Source of the DNA: Ignatzschineria ureiclastica
GTDB lineage: Bacteria > Pseudomonadota > Gammaproteobacteria > Cardiobacteriales > Wohlfahrtiimonadaceae
Direction of reading: 5' to 3'
NCBI RefSeq assembly: GCF_003121845.1
Contig: NZ_QEWQ01000001.1
Location: forward strand, 310,001 to 374,000
Length of the DNA: 64,000 bases
Within the stretch, counting starts at the first letter, position 1; every line of letters begins with the position of its first letter. The translations under genes and the position numbers were made by a program. The notes beneath the pieces are model-generated. The model had not been told where the DNA came from, did no database searches, and worked only from the letters and a program-made list of their open reading frames with translations. This document shows positions 1-8,059 of this stretch, one piece after another.

Positions 1-1348
1 CAATCAAAGTCAAAACCCCCATTGTAATAAAGGTCAGTTGGAAAGCTTTTTCGGTATTTTCAGTCGGAAACCAATGCTGCGCAATATAGAAGTTCAGAAA
101 CAGCGCTGCAAAGGCAACCCCCAAAGTGAGCGCTAGTTGCTGGTTCACTACCATTAAACTATTACCACTGCTCATCTGCTCTTTCCCTAAATCCCCTACC
201 GTTAAGGTATTCATTGCCGTAAATTGCGTTGAGTTACAGAGCCCTAAAATATAGAGCTGAATCACAAGCGCCCACATCGGCATATCACGCCCGAAAATCC
301 CAATGGTAATGATAAAAAGACTAATCAATACTGTATTCCAAATGAGAATCCGGCGATAACCTAAGACATGTAGAATCTTCGTCACAAGCGGTTTCACCGT
401 CAATCCACCCACCGCAATCGGCACTAAAAGCCAACCCGCATCACTTGGCGAATATCCTAAAGCCACTTGGAAAAAGAGCGGCAATAGAAATGGCATTGCG
501 CTAATCCCCAAACGTGCCACAAGGTTTCCATTTAAGCCAATTCGAAATGTCCGCACGTCTAACAGCGTTAATGAGAAGAGCGGTTTATCTTTATGTTTTG
601 CATAGAACCAATACCAAACAAGAAAAAAGAAGCCTCCGAGAATCATCGGTATGGCTAACCACTTAATCTCTCCTCGAATAGAGTATTCAAGCCCAAAGGT
701 AATGAGAAATATCGCCAATGCGAAGATAATATATCCTCGAAGATCAAAATGAAATGGGGCGCCTCTGAAATCGGGCATAAAGAATGCCGCTAGAATCAAG
801 ACAATCAACCCAATCGGTAGATTAATCAAGAAGATCCAATGCCAACTCGCATATTGCACCAGATAGCCCCCTAATAGAGGTCCTAGAATCGGCCCGATCA
901 ATGCCGGCGTAATCGCATAATTAATCACTCGCAGGTAATCTTTACGATCGTAAGCTTTCATCAACGCAAGACGCGCCACCGGCGTTAACATCGCGCCACC
1001 AATCCCTTGTAGAATCCGAGAAAGCGTCAATTGCGTTAAGCTCATCGAAAGCGCAGCAAAGAGCGATCCTAGCGTAAAGAAGATCACCGCAAGCAAAAAG
1101 GTATGCTTCGTGCCAATCTTATCGGCAACAACGCCACTAATCGGGGCACAGATTGCTAATACCAAGGTATAACTGATGAGAATCGACTGAATCTTTAATT
1201 CTGGCTCATTTAAGCTCAATGCAATACTCGGCAATGCTGTATTAAGAATTGTGGTATCGAGCATCTGCATAAAAATCGCTATCGCCAAAATCACCGGCAG
1301 CAATCGCTTCGACCGACTCTCCTTCTCTGAGAGTATTTCTGCACTCAT
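1..1348 (-). CDS. MFS multidrug efflux permease, DHA2 family (3' end off window)
   Basis: Inner-membrane drug:proton antiporter of the 14-helix DHA2 type (EmrB/QacA/MdtD relatives). About 449 residues are visible from the ATG at 1346-1348; the C-terminus lies beyond position 1. The N-terminus has a short charged leader, then the family motif DTTILNTALPSIA at residues 31-43. A GVVADKIGTKHTF loop and the SRILQGIGGAMLTP helix follow, both typical of DHA2 carriers. A GGGAG Shine-Dalgarno precedes the ATG. No periplasmic adaptor (EmrA-like) gene is visible on this side, so it may act alone as MdtD does. The substrate cannot be read from the sequence. Confidence 0.9.
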   Translation of the reverse strand, partial: MSAEILSEKESRSKRLLPVILAIAIFMQMLDTTILNTALPSIALSLNEPELKIQSILISYTLVLAICAPISGVVADKIGTKHTFLLAVIFFTLGSLFAALSMSLTQLTLSRILQGIGGAMLTPVARLALMKAYDRKDYLRVINYAITPALIGPILGPLLGGYLVQYASWHWIFLINLPIGLIVLILAAFFMPDFRGAPFHFDLRGYIIFALAIFLITFGLEYSIRGEIKWLAIPMILGGFFFLVWYWFYAKHKDKPLFSLTLLDVRTFRIGLNGNLVARLGISAMPFLLPLFFQVALGYSPSDAGWLLVPIAVGGLTVKPLVTKILHVLGYRRILIWNTVLISLFIITIGIFGRDMPMWALVIQLYILGLCNSTQFTAMNTLTVGDLGKEQMSSGNSLMVVNQQLALTLGVAFAALFLNFYIAQHWFPTENTEKAFQLTFITMGVLTLI

Positions 1349-1497
1349 TATTGTCTCTCCCTTCCCTATTCTTATCTTATTTTCTCACTATCATCTTACC
1401 TTATAATCATAGGCTGATTGGCTAAGAAGATACAGAGATATAAACTTTTTAAATCAATGCAACCTCTATTACTTTCCAATTCAAATAAGAGCTGACA

Positions 1498-1687
1498 CAA
1501 GGCGGGATAGAACGATCCTGTAACCAGACCAAGAGTGCGCCCGCAGGTGAGCGATTTTATAATCCCTCAACACTCACAATTGTTTAAACTATCAACACAG
1601 GATGAATTTAACATCTTCAGCAACAGGAATTGCTCAAACTGCCGACACGAGATTGTTAGAAAAACGAGATCATTCTCCCCGGCGATG
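1498..1687 (+). repeat. Family B structured repeat, copy B1
   Basis: It begins with the hairpin arm GGCGGGATAGAACG at 1501 and the matching arm GTGCGCCCGCAGGTGAG near 1535-1551. It ends with GATCATTCTCCCCGGCGATG at 1668-1687. The same two ends at the same spacing recur at 5282-5478 and, inverted, at 10680-10859. The middle is less conserved. A 99-codon open frame starting inside it is not conserved in the other copies, so this is not treated as a gene. It fills most of the gap between the MFS gene and rnpB. Confidence 0.75.
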
Positions 1688-1781
1688 AATCAGTTTTATT
1701 GCTTTCAACAACTTTTTCTTCTAACACTTTTCAATAACAGAATCTCCTTAAAATCATTTCCCCATAAATTAGATTTAAACA

Positions 1782-1810
1782 TTGCGTTAAGGCACAAAAT
1801 TAGGCACAAT
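1782..1810 (+). promoter_or_regulatory. Probable sigma70 promoter of rnpB
   Basis: TTGCGT at 1782-1787 and CACAAT at 1805-1810 are 17 bp apart. This places the start of transcription within a few bases of the 5' end of the RNase P RNA at 1820. The -10 is a weak match to TATAAT; the call rests mainly on the spacing and position. Confidence 0.5.
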
Positions 1811-1819
1811 GTGCGACTT

Positions 1820-2176
1820 GAGTTAGCCAGATAATCGCTCGTCTCATTAGAGGCTAGAGGAAAGTCCGGGCTCCTCGGATCAAGGTGCTAGATAACGTCT
1901 AGAGGGCGCGAGCTCATGGAAAGTGCTGAAGAAATTAAACCGCCTAAAGATCGTTAGATCTCGGTAAGGGTGAGAAGGTGCGGTAAGAGCGCACCGTACG
2001 AGAGGTGACTCTTCGTAGCTGAGGTAAACCCCACCTGGAGCAAGACCAAATAGGAGTACATTAGACGTGATCCGCGTTGTACTCGGGTAGGTCGCTTGAG
2101 GTTAGGAGCAATCCTAACCCTAGATGAATGATTATCCACGACAGAACCCGGCTTATCGGCTAACTCATCCCCTTTT
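1820..2176 (+). ncRNA. rnpB: RNase P RNA (bacterial type A)
   Basis: Catalytic RNA of RNase P, which removes 5' leaders from pre-tRNAs. The universally conserved 5' block GAGGAAAGTCCGGGCTC is at 1857-1873. The central AAGGGTGAGAAGGTGCGGTAAGAGCGCACC region spans about 1964-1995, and the 3' block ending ACAGAACCCGGCTTATCGGC is at 2140-2160. Terminal helix P1 forms from GAGTTAGCC (1820-1828) and GGCTAACTC (2158-2166). A T-run (2171-2176) follows and fits a terminator. prmC begins only about 25 bp after P1. Ends are inferred from P1 and could be off by a few bases. Confidence 0.96.
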
Positions 2177-2191
2177 TTATCAAAGCGTACT

Positions 2192-3043
2192 ATGATGATT
2201 ACGATTGCAGAAGCACTCACTCTCGGTGCAGAGAAACTTCAACATCTCCCCAATCCTCCGTTTGAAACCACTCTTCTCCTTGCTTTCTCATTGAAAGTGA
2301 ATCGAAGCTACCTCATTGCCTTCCCAGAGAAAGAGATCACGCAAGAAACCTATCAGCAATATCTCAACAGGCTTGAACGGCGTGCGAATGGCGAACCGTT
2401 TGCCTATATTACCGGCGAACGGGAATTTTATGGCTTATCCTTTCAGGTCAATCAGGAAACATTGATTCCGAGAGATGATACCGAGATTATTGTCGATCAA
2501 GCGCTCTCACTGATGCCGCAAGCAACACAAACTGATTATCGCTTGCTCGATTTAGGTACCGGTAGTGGCGCTATTGCTTTAGCGCTCAAAAAATGTCGAC
2601 CAGATATTACTGTCACAGCAGTGGATTATTATGAAACAACGCTCAAGATCGCAATAGCAAATGGCGAACGAAATCAGTTAGAGATCAACTGGCGTCAGAG
2701 TGATTGGTTTTCCGCATTACCGCAACATCACTTTGATATGATCGTCTCTAATCCCCCCTATATTGACCCGCTCGATCAACATCTTGAGGGCGACGGCGTA
2801 AAGTTTGAACCTAAGCGGGCACTTATCGCCCATGATAACGGTTTAGCAGATCTCTATCATATCATTGATACCGCGCCAAACTACTTCCGCAAAGAGGGAT
2901 ACCTGCTTCTTGAACATGGTTATGACCAGCGAGAAGCCCTGCAACTTAGAATGCAAGAACGAGGCTATCGTGAGATTCGAACGGTGAAAGATTATGGCAA
3001 TCAAGATCGGGTGACCATCGGTTTCTTTCCAAGATTACCGTAG
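2192..3043 (+). CDS. prmC: Peptide chain release factor N5-glutamine methyltransferase
   Basis: SAM-dependent enzyme that methylates the glutamine of the GGQ motif in release factors RF1 and RF2, raising termination efficiency in the cytoplasm. It has 283 residues, normal for PrmC/HemK: an N-terminal helical RF-binding domain (about 1-75), the SAM-binding loop LDLGTGSGAIAL (119-130), and the signature NPPY (187-190) that holds the target amide. The usual IPRPDTE motif reads IPRDDTE. ATG ATG begins right after rnpB and lacks a clear Shine-Dalgarno, so either ATG may be used. prfA, its frequent neighbour, is not adjacent. Confidence 0.96.
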   Translation: MMITIAEALTLGAEKLQHLPNPPFETTLLLAFSLKVNRSYLIAFPEKEITQETYQQYLNRLERRANGEPFAYITGEREFYGLSFQVNQETLIPRDDTEIIVDQALSLMPQATQTDYRLLDLGTGSGAIALALKKCRPDITVTAVDYYETTLKIAIANGERNQLEINWRQSDWFSALPQHHFDMIVSNPPYIDPLDQHLEGDGVKFEPKRALIAHDNGLADLYHIIDTAPNYFRKEGYLLLEHGYDQREALQLRMQERGYREIRTVKDYGNQDRVTIGFFPRLP

Positions 3044-3166
3044 AACAATAGCGATTATTACAAAAATCCCTTATTATAGAGCGCACTAACAGATGTTTGT
3101 AACTTTATTATTCATTGATCTTCACAAACACAACCCCATGAGATCGACCCGCAATAGAGAGATTCT

Positions 3167-3973
3167 ATGTACCAAGCTATTATTGATGAAATGAATCCCA
3201 TTCTTGAACAACATGCAGAGGATTCCGATTTTATCACTGCATTTGCAAGAGGCATGATGATTTTTCAAATTCTCTCAGTCAGTCAACGTCCGATGACGAT
3301 CTCTGATATTGCAAAAGTCACAAGCTTCCCGCGCGCAACCGTCCGCCGAGGACTCTACACGTTACTACAGCTCGGCTATGTGATACAGGAAGATCGCTAT
3401 TATGAGCTCTCCTCTAAAATTCTTACGTTAGCGCATAGTTACCTCGCATCACAGAGCTTACCCAATATTGCTCAACCGATCTTAGAAAATATGGCACGAG
3501 AAGCAAATGCGCCAGCCTCTATGGCCATTTTAGTACACAATGAGATTATCTACATCGCCCGCGCTTCTGTGAATAATGGTCGTATTATCGCAGATACTTT
3601 GACGATTGGTAGCCACCTCCCTGCTTACTGCTCCTCTATGGGACGCGTACTTTTAGCAGCAGAGCCTACTGAGAAACAACTTGAGATCCTCAATAAATCA
3701 CAACTTCGTCCTTATACTGAACATACTATCTATGAAATTGAGGCGCTTCTTAAAAAATTCGATGAAGTGAAAACACAAGGTTATGCACTGATTAATCAAG
3801 AACTTGAAATTGGTCTCTACTCTATTGCTGTACCGGTATTTGATAAAAGCGGCCATACAGTTGCAGCACTGAATATCAATATCCACTCACTACAACAACA
3901 AGCCGATGAAGTGGTTGCTAATAATCTCCCTATTCTCCAACGTGCAGCAAATCTCTTAACAAGTTTTATTTAA
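3167..3973 (+). CDS. IclR-family transcriptional regulator (PcaR/PobR-like)
   Basis: DNA-binding regulator of 268 residues. A winged helix-turn-helix lies at about 25-85 (RPMTISDIAKVTSFPRATVR within it), followed by the IclR effector domain. The stretch INQELEIGLYSIAVPVFD resembles the beta-ketoadipate subgroup (PcaR/PcaU/PobR), which usually senses aromatic-pathway acids. No catabolic operon sits beside it, so its target is unknown. An AGAGAG-type site precedes the ATG. A strong terminator at 4025-4056 follows. It is convergent with htpX, and a family A element lies between them. Confidence 0.88.
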   Translation: MYQAIIDEMNPILEQHAEDSDFITAFARGMMIFQILSVSQRPMTISDIAKVTSFPRATVRRGLYTLLQLGYVIQEDRYYELSSKILTLAHSYLASQSLPNIAQPILENMAREANAPASMAILVHNEIIYIARASVNNGRIIADTLTIGSHLPAYCSSMGRVLLAAEPTEKQLEILNKSQLRPYTEHTIYEIEALLKKFDEVKTQGYALINQELEIGLYSIAVPVFDKSGHTVAALNINIHSLQQQADEVVANNLPILQRAANLLTSFI

Positions 3974-4020
3974 GATTCAGCCTGATCTAAACTTCCATCG
4001 ATTATTTTCTCGTTCCCATA

Positions 4021-4062
4021 GAAAAAGCCTCAAGAAATCTATTTTCTTGAGGCTTTATTGCT
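4021..4062 (+). terminator. Rho-independent terminator after the IclR gene
   Basis: The stem AAGCCTCAAGAAA (4025-4037) pairs with TTTTCTTGAGGCTT (4042-4055), and T-rich sequence follows on + while A-rich sequence precedes it. It may act in both directions, ending htpX transcripts as well. Confidence 0.8.
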
Positions 4063-4082
4063 TGATATCACTTCCATCATTG

Positions 4083-4219
4083 TATAATAAGATCGGTTCA
4101 AAAGAAGCTGATTGAAATGCCGGCGCATCAGCTGTAATAAGTAAGGAAGCCGTTCTATCCGGCATCTTGCAAGTGTTGGTGAGTCAGGTTCTATACTTTC
4201 TTAAACCAAATTTACTATA
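4083..4219 (-). mobile_element. Family A Correia-like MITE, shortened copy
   Basis: 137-bp copy in reverse orientation relative to the family consensus. The ends TATAATAAGATCGGTTCAAAA (4083) and CTTAAACCAAATTTACTATA (4200-4219) are inverted repeats. The core carries GATGCCGGATAGAACGGCTT and the closing arm GATGCGCCGGCATTT (read on minus). It is about 35 bp shorter than full copies because the segment beside one end is missing. It lies between the convergent IclR and htpX genes, 27 bp past the htpX stop. Confidence 0.8.
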
Positions 4220-4246
4220 ATACTCAGAGATGATGAAAGGCCCTAT

Positions 4247-5128
4247 CTAACCACGTTGATCTGCGGCTAATAGTGCTTCAATACGCTTCTCTAATGGCGG
4301 ATGAGTACTAAAAAGGTTACGAATCGAACCGGTAAAACCAAACGCCGCAAACTCTCCAGGAAGATCTTGATTCATCTCAGGGCGACGACGTAGTGCATCT
4401 AAGGCATTGGCCATTTGCTGATTAGAAGTGAGTTTTGCACCGCCGGCATCCGCTCTAAATTCCCGATGACGACTGAACCAGCTTGCGATAATTTGCGCTA
4501 AGAAGCCAAAGACTACCTGCAATACTAATGTGGTAATAAAGTAGACACCGGAACTTGTTGCATTACCCTCCGAATTACCGCGAGAAGCAACGACTTCGGC
4601 AATAATCCGCGAGAAGAATACAACAAAGGTATTGAGCACACCTTGCAGTAGCGCCATCGTCACCATATCACCATTTGCCACGTGTGCCATCTCATGTCCA
4701 ACGACTGCTTCGATCTCATCTTTATTCATAACACTCATCAAGCCAGTACTAATCGCTACAAGAGAGTTATTTCGACTAGCTCCTGTTGCAAAAGCATTCG
4801 GCTCAGGAGAGTCAAAAATACCGATTTCTGGAGTATTAATGCCAAGCATCTCCGCTTGACGCTTCACAATATTCACATACCAAGCTTCAAATTCGCTTTG
4901 AGGAGATTCAATAATATGCACGCCCATTGTGCGCTTTACTAAGCTCTTTGACATCAAGAGCGAGATGATAGAGCCAGCAAAACCGACAACAGCACAGGCA
5001 AGCAACATAGGCCCATAACCTCTACCCCCCGAGATAGCTGTATCTAATCCCGTAATTTTAAGGATAATCGTAATGACAGCGATGACGGCAATATTCATGC
5101 CCGCCCATAATAAAATTCGTTTAAACAT
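4247..5128 (-). CDS. htpX: Membrane zinc metalloprotease HtpX
   Basis: M48-family inner-membrane protease that degrades misfolded membrane proteins, partly redundant with FtsH. It has 293 residues, the same length as the E. coli protein. Two transmembrane helices lie at about 4-26 and 38-60, the zinc site HEMAH at 145-149 (GHEMAHVANGD), and two more hydrophobic segments follow. The third ligand is likely the glutamate of RHREFRADAGG. AAAGGAG lies 6 bases before the ATG, fixing the start. In other bacteria the gene responds to envelope stress (CpxR); no operator was identified here. Confidence 0.96.
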   Translation of the reverse strand: MFKRILLWAGMNIAVIAVITIILKITGLDTAISGGRGYGPMLLACAVVGFAGSIISLLMSKSLVKRTMGVHIIESPQSEFEAWYVNIVKRQAEMLGINTPEIGIFDSPEPNAFATGASRNNSLVAISTGLMSVMNKDEIEAVVGHEMAHVANGDMVTMALLQGVLNTFVVFFSRIIAEVVASRGNSEGNATSSGVYFITTLVLQVVFGFLAQIIASWFSRHREFRADAGGAKLTSNQQMANALDALRRRPEMNQDLPGEFAAFGFTGSIRNLFSTHPPLEKRIEALLAADQRG

Positions 5129-5281
5129 AGCACTCCTTTAATTTTGCAAAAAGGGAATCATTTTAAAACACCTTTGGAAAGTTTTATCAAATCATACCAA
5201 TATTTCTAGATATATGGGGATTTTTCCGCAAAATACAAGCAACTCATTGATTATATTTTATATTTCAAATTCAGGTTAACT

Positions 5282-5478
5282 CAGTGCGGGATAGAACAAC
5301 CGAGCCACCAGACAAATCGAGCGCCCGCAGGTGAGAAAGCTCTCAACTTTTCAACTCCTCAACTTCTCAAATGGTTATTGACCGGCATTGATGAAGCCAA
5401 CCCGCAAACCATTGAAAGATACACAATCTGCCGGCACACGATTGCAAAAAGAACGGGATCATTCTCCCCGGCGATGCG
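5282..5478 (+). repeat. Family B structured repeat, copy B2
   Basis: Opens with CAGTGCGGGATAGAAC, then CACCAGAC and GAGCGCCCGCAGGTGAG, and closes with GATCATTCTCCCCGGCGATG. Compared with B3 it has the same order and similar spacing but a diverged middle. It sits between htpX and rplS. Positions 5129-5281 beside it are AT-rich and show no feature. Confidence 0.75.
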
Positions 5479-5524
5479 ATGAATGTTCTTATGGATTCTA
5501 AATAGATCAATAGAAAATAGAGAT

Positions 5525-5558
5525 AGAAAAAAACCTTGATGATAAATCACCAAGGTTC
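5525..5558 (-). terminator. Terminator after rplS
   Basis: On the minus strand AACCTTGGTGAT pairs with ATCATCAAGGTT around a short loop, followed by TTTTTTCT. It lies 25 bp past the rplS stop. Confidence 0.85.
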
Positions 5559-5582
5559 TTCTCGAAAGAATAATTGAGTAAA

Positions 5583-5954
5583 TTATGCAGTCGCTGCAGT
5601 TTTGCGCGCTGGTAATTTCTCTTTGATTCTTGCTGCACGACCTGAAAGCTCGCGAAGATAGTAGAGTTTCGAACGACGAACGCTACCACGACGTTTAACG
5701 CTGATGCTTGCGATCAATGGGCTGTAAGTTTGGAAAGTACGCTCCATGCCTACACCATGAGAAATACGTCTAACGATGAATGAAGAACCTAATCCACGGC
5801 TCTTAATTGCGATTACAACGCCTTCAAATGCCTGAATACGCTCGCGATCACCCTCTTTAACCCGAACATTTACGATGATAGTATCGCCAGGGTTGAAAGC
5901 AGGAAGCTCTTTGCCTTGCATTGCTTCTTGCTCTAATTGTTTAATAATATTCAT
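5583..5954 (-). CDS. rplS: 50S ribosomal protein L19
   Basis: Large-subunit ribosomal protein at the 30S-50S interface (bridge region). It has 123 residues, about eight more than E. coli L19 owing to a C-terminal [11 protein letters not shown] tail. The core [20 protein letters not shown] and the basic [18 protein letters not shown] stretch are diagnostic. It normally ends the rpsP-rimM-trmD-rplS operon. Here it stands alone between its own TATAAT-containing leader and a terminator, with yciO upstream, so the classical operon is not intact at this locus. Confidence 0.98.
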   Translation of the reverse strand: MNIIKQLEQEAMQGKELPAFNPGDTIIVNVRVKEGDRERIQAFEGVVIAIKSRGLGSSFIVRRISHGVGMERTFQTYSPLIASISVKRRGSVRRSKLYYLRELSGRAARIKEKLPARKTAATA

Positions 5955-6009
5955 TTGTAAAACCTTCTAATGTAATAACCATCTTACCCAGATTTATTCT
6001 AAGCAAAGC

Positions 6010-6015
6010 ATTATA
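6010..6015 (-). promoter_or_regulatory. Probable -10 element of a private rplS promoter
   Basis: Perfect TATAAT on the minus strand, immediately preceded by TG, about 55 bp before the rplS ATG and 30 bp past the yciO stop. No good -35 hexamer was found. A CCAATA/TATTGG inverted repeat lies just upstream at about 6018-6036. Confidence 0.5.
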
Positions 6016-6043
6016 CACCAATAATTAGATATTGGTACCACTT

Positions 6044-6664
6044 TTATTCAAATAAAGTCGTAGAACCTTGCCCTTGACGTAATACTTCTGGAGCACCATT
6101 GCTCAAATCTACTACGGTTGTCGGCTCCATGCTACAAGCGCCACCATCAATAATTCCATCGACATGTTGGCCGATAATCTCATCAATCATTGAAGCATTA
6201 TTGAGCTCATATGCTTCATAACCAGGCACTTTTAGCGTCGTTGAGAGGATAGGAGCCTTGAGCGCCGCTAAAACAGCTTGGATTATAACATGATTTGGTA
6301 CACGAAGTCCTACTGTATTTCTTTTAGGCATTAAAAGTTTTTTAGGGACTTCTCGTGTTCCCTTCAAAATCAAGGTATAAGGCCCTGGCAATATCGCTTT
6401 TAATAGACGATATTGCGGATTATCCACCAAAGCATAATGCGATAATGAAGAGAGATCTTGACACATTAAGGAGAAATAGTGGGATTTACTGCTCTCTTGG
6501 CGAATTTTTAAAATTCGATCCATACCTTTTTGATTCCCAATCATACAACCAATGGCATAACTAGAATCAGTGGGATAGACTAATATTCCTTCATTTTGCA
6601 AGATATCAACCGCTTGCTCAATCAATCTTGCTTGAGGTGTTTCTGGATGAATATGTAGTAACAT
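6044..6664 (-). CDS. yciO: YciO/Sua5/YrdC-family protein
   Basis: Member of the YrdC/Sua5 fold that binds double-stranded RNA and nucleotides; relatives make threonylcarbamoyl-AMP for tRNA t6A. The 206 residues match E. coli YciO in length and in landmarks: IHPETPQ near the N-terminus, VYPTDSSYAIGC (31-42), LMCQDLSSLSHY, GPYTLILKGTREVPK and a C-terminal GGACSMEPTTVVDL. YciO itself is not the main t6A enzyme in E. coli, so its exact role is uncertain. AAGGAGGAATCG precedes the ATG. Confidence 0.9.
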   Translation of the reverse strand: MLLHIHPETPQARLIEQAVDILQNEGILVYPTDSSYAIGCMIGNQKGMDRILKIRQESSKSHYFSLMCQDLSSLSHYALVDNPQYRLLKAILPGPYTLILKGTREVPKKLLMPKRNTVGLRVPNHVIIQAVLAALKAPILSTTLKVPGYEAYELNNASMIDEIIGQHVDGIIDGGACSMEPTTVVDLSNGAPEVLRQGQGSTTLFE

Positions 6665-6747
6665 CGATTCCTCCTTATTATTCTAAATAAATCTTAGTAT
6701 AGCTCAATTTACGATCAAATCTTATCTAATCTTATTGAGGTTCTTTT

Positions 6748-7279
6748 TATAGAAAATATGGTTAAAAAGAAAGATTTTTTGAGCACCCAATATGAGATTT
6801 TAAAAGAGCATCAAACTGTGTACTAAACAATACTTGCAAGATGCCGGATAGAACAGCTTCCTTGTCTCTATCAACCGATGCGCCGGCATTTGAATAAGCT
6901 TATTTTGAACCGATCTCACTATAAAAGAACATCAAACCGTACTAAACAACACTTGCATGATGCCGGATATAACGGCTTCCTTGCCTCTATCAGCCGATGC
7001 GCCGGCATTTGAATAAACTTATTTTGAACCGATCTCACTATAAAAGAACATCAAACCATACTAAACAACTCTTGCAAGATACTGGATAGAATACCTTCCC
7101 TGCCTCGATCAACCGATGTGCCGGCATTTGAATAAGCTTATTTTGAACCGATCTCACTATAAAAGAACATCAAACCATACTAAACAACACTTGCATAATG
7201 CCGGATAGAACGGCTTCCTTGCCTCGATCAGCCGATGCGCCGGCATTTGAATAAGCTTGTTTGAATCGATATTACTATA
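6748..7279 (+). mobile_element. Tandem array of four family A units (exact 119-bp period)
   Basis: The first unit (6748-6923) starts with a degenerate left end, TATAGAAAATATGGTTAAAAA. Units 2 (6924-7042), 3 (7043-7161) and 4 (7162-7279) start at AAAAGAACATCAAACC, lack the left end, and run to CACTATA or TACTATA. Each unit carries the family hairpin (TGCCGGATAGAA to GCGCCGGCA). Unit 3 is the most diverged, with ATACTGGATAG in place of ATGCCGGATAG. The array fills the gap between yciO and the NUDIX gene. It is not a CRISPR: repeats abut with no spacers. Confidence 0.9.
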
Positions 7280-7312
7280 TAATTCTTCTATGATAAGACT
7301 GATCAGAATGAA

Positions 7313-7960
7313 CTATGACGATTGCAAATAATCTTGATAATGCAATTTCAACCAGAGTATCGCAATCATCGTAAAACCATTATCTAAAATCCCTTCATCT
7401 AACATTTCAAAAGCTCGCGCTCTTGAAACCACAAACGCCTCAATATCTTCCCCCTCTTCCTCAAGCCCATAATAGCCGCCGGCATTTGAGAGATCACATA
7501 ATCCAAGATAGAGATGCATTTTACCGGCATCACTGCCTGTTGAGGGGAAATAGCTATAGATCGAAATCAAGGATTCAAGTTCAACCCCCGCTTCCTCTTT
7601 CGCTTCCGCCCTTGCCACTTGCTCAGGCGTTGCTTGCCAATCGATAGTACCGGCAATAATCTCTACCGTCCAAGGGCTTTCTCGCTCTGCACGATCTAAT
7701 AAAGGTACTCGTATCTGCCGGACAAAGAGAATGAGATCATGATGAGGGTCATAGAGCAAAACACTGACCGTATCTGCACGCTGAATCACTTCTCGGCGAA
7801 TATTATGAAATCGACCACCATTGAAACAATCATGATCCACAGTCACAGCATCGACTTTAAAGAAACTATCTAAAATTCGTTCTCGTTTTGTGATCTTCAC
7901 ATTATGACGATCTAGTTGGCTTGTTAATGTCTCTGTCGGTTGTTTGATCTCTTTGGCCAT
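7313..7960 (-). CDS. NUDIX hydrolase, ADP-ribose pyrophosphatase-like
   Basis: Probable hydrolase of ADP-ribose or a related nucleotide sugar (NudF/TrgB-like), cytoplasmic. It has 215 residues with the NUDIX box starting at G104. The metal-binding glutamates E119, E122 and E123 and the closing G125 are present. The consensus Glu six residues after the first Gly is A110, and the Arg of REUxEE is A118. The loss of two box residues suggests altered substrate or activity. AGAGGGA precedes the ATG. Assignment to nudF is uncertain, so no symbol is given. Confidence 0.8.
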   Translation of the reverse strand: MAKEIKQPTETLTSQLDRHNVKITKRERILDSFFKVDAVTVDHDCFNGGRFHNIRREVIQRADTVSVLLYDPHHDLILFVRQIRVPLLDRAERESPWTVEIIAGTIDWQATPEQVARAEAKEEAGVELESLISIYSYFPSTGSDAGKMHLYLGLCDLSNAGGYYGLEEEGEDIEAFVVSRARAFEMLDEGILDNGFTMIAILWLKLHYQDYLQSS

Positions 7961-8010
7961 ATTATTCCATCCCTCTTAAACTTTTAACGACATCCCTAAA
8001 ATCCATTCCC

Positions 8011-8042
8011 ACAAAAAAAGCCATTCCGAAGAATGGCCTTTA
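8011..8042 (-). terminator. Terminator after mepK
   Basis: On minus, GGCCATTC TTCG GAATGGC forms a short stem with a tetraloop and is followed by TTTTTTTGTG. Confidence 0.85.
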
Positions 8043-8059
8043 TCGATTCTAAACTTGAT

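Noticed and set aside
1535-1834. 99-codon frame on + between the MFS gene and rnpB
   Set aside because: Starts within family B copy B1, runs into the rnpB 5' end, has no ribosome site, and is not conserved in the other B copies.
1954-2220. 88-codon frame on the minus strand over rnpB
   Set aside because: Antisense to the most conserved part of RNase P RNA; it is the well-known KPGSVVDNHSSR false protein.
6748-7279. Possible CRISPR array
   Set aside because: 119-bp units are directly adjacent without spacers and match a dispersed MITE; no cas genes are present.
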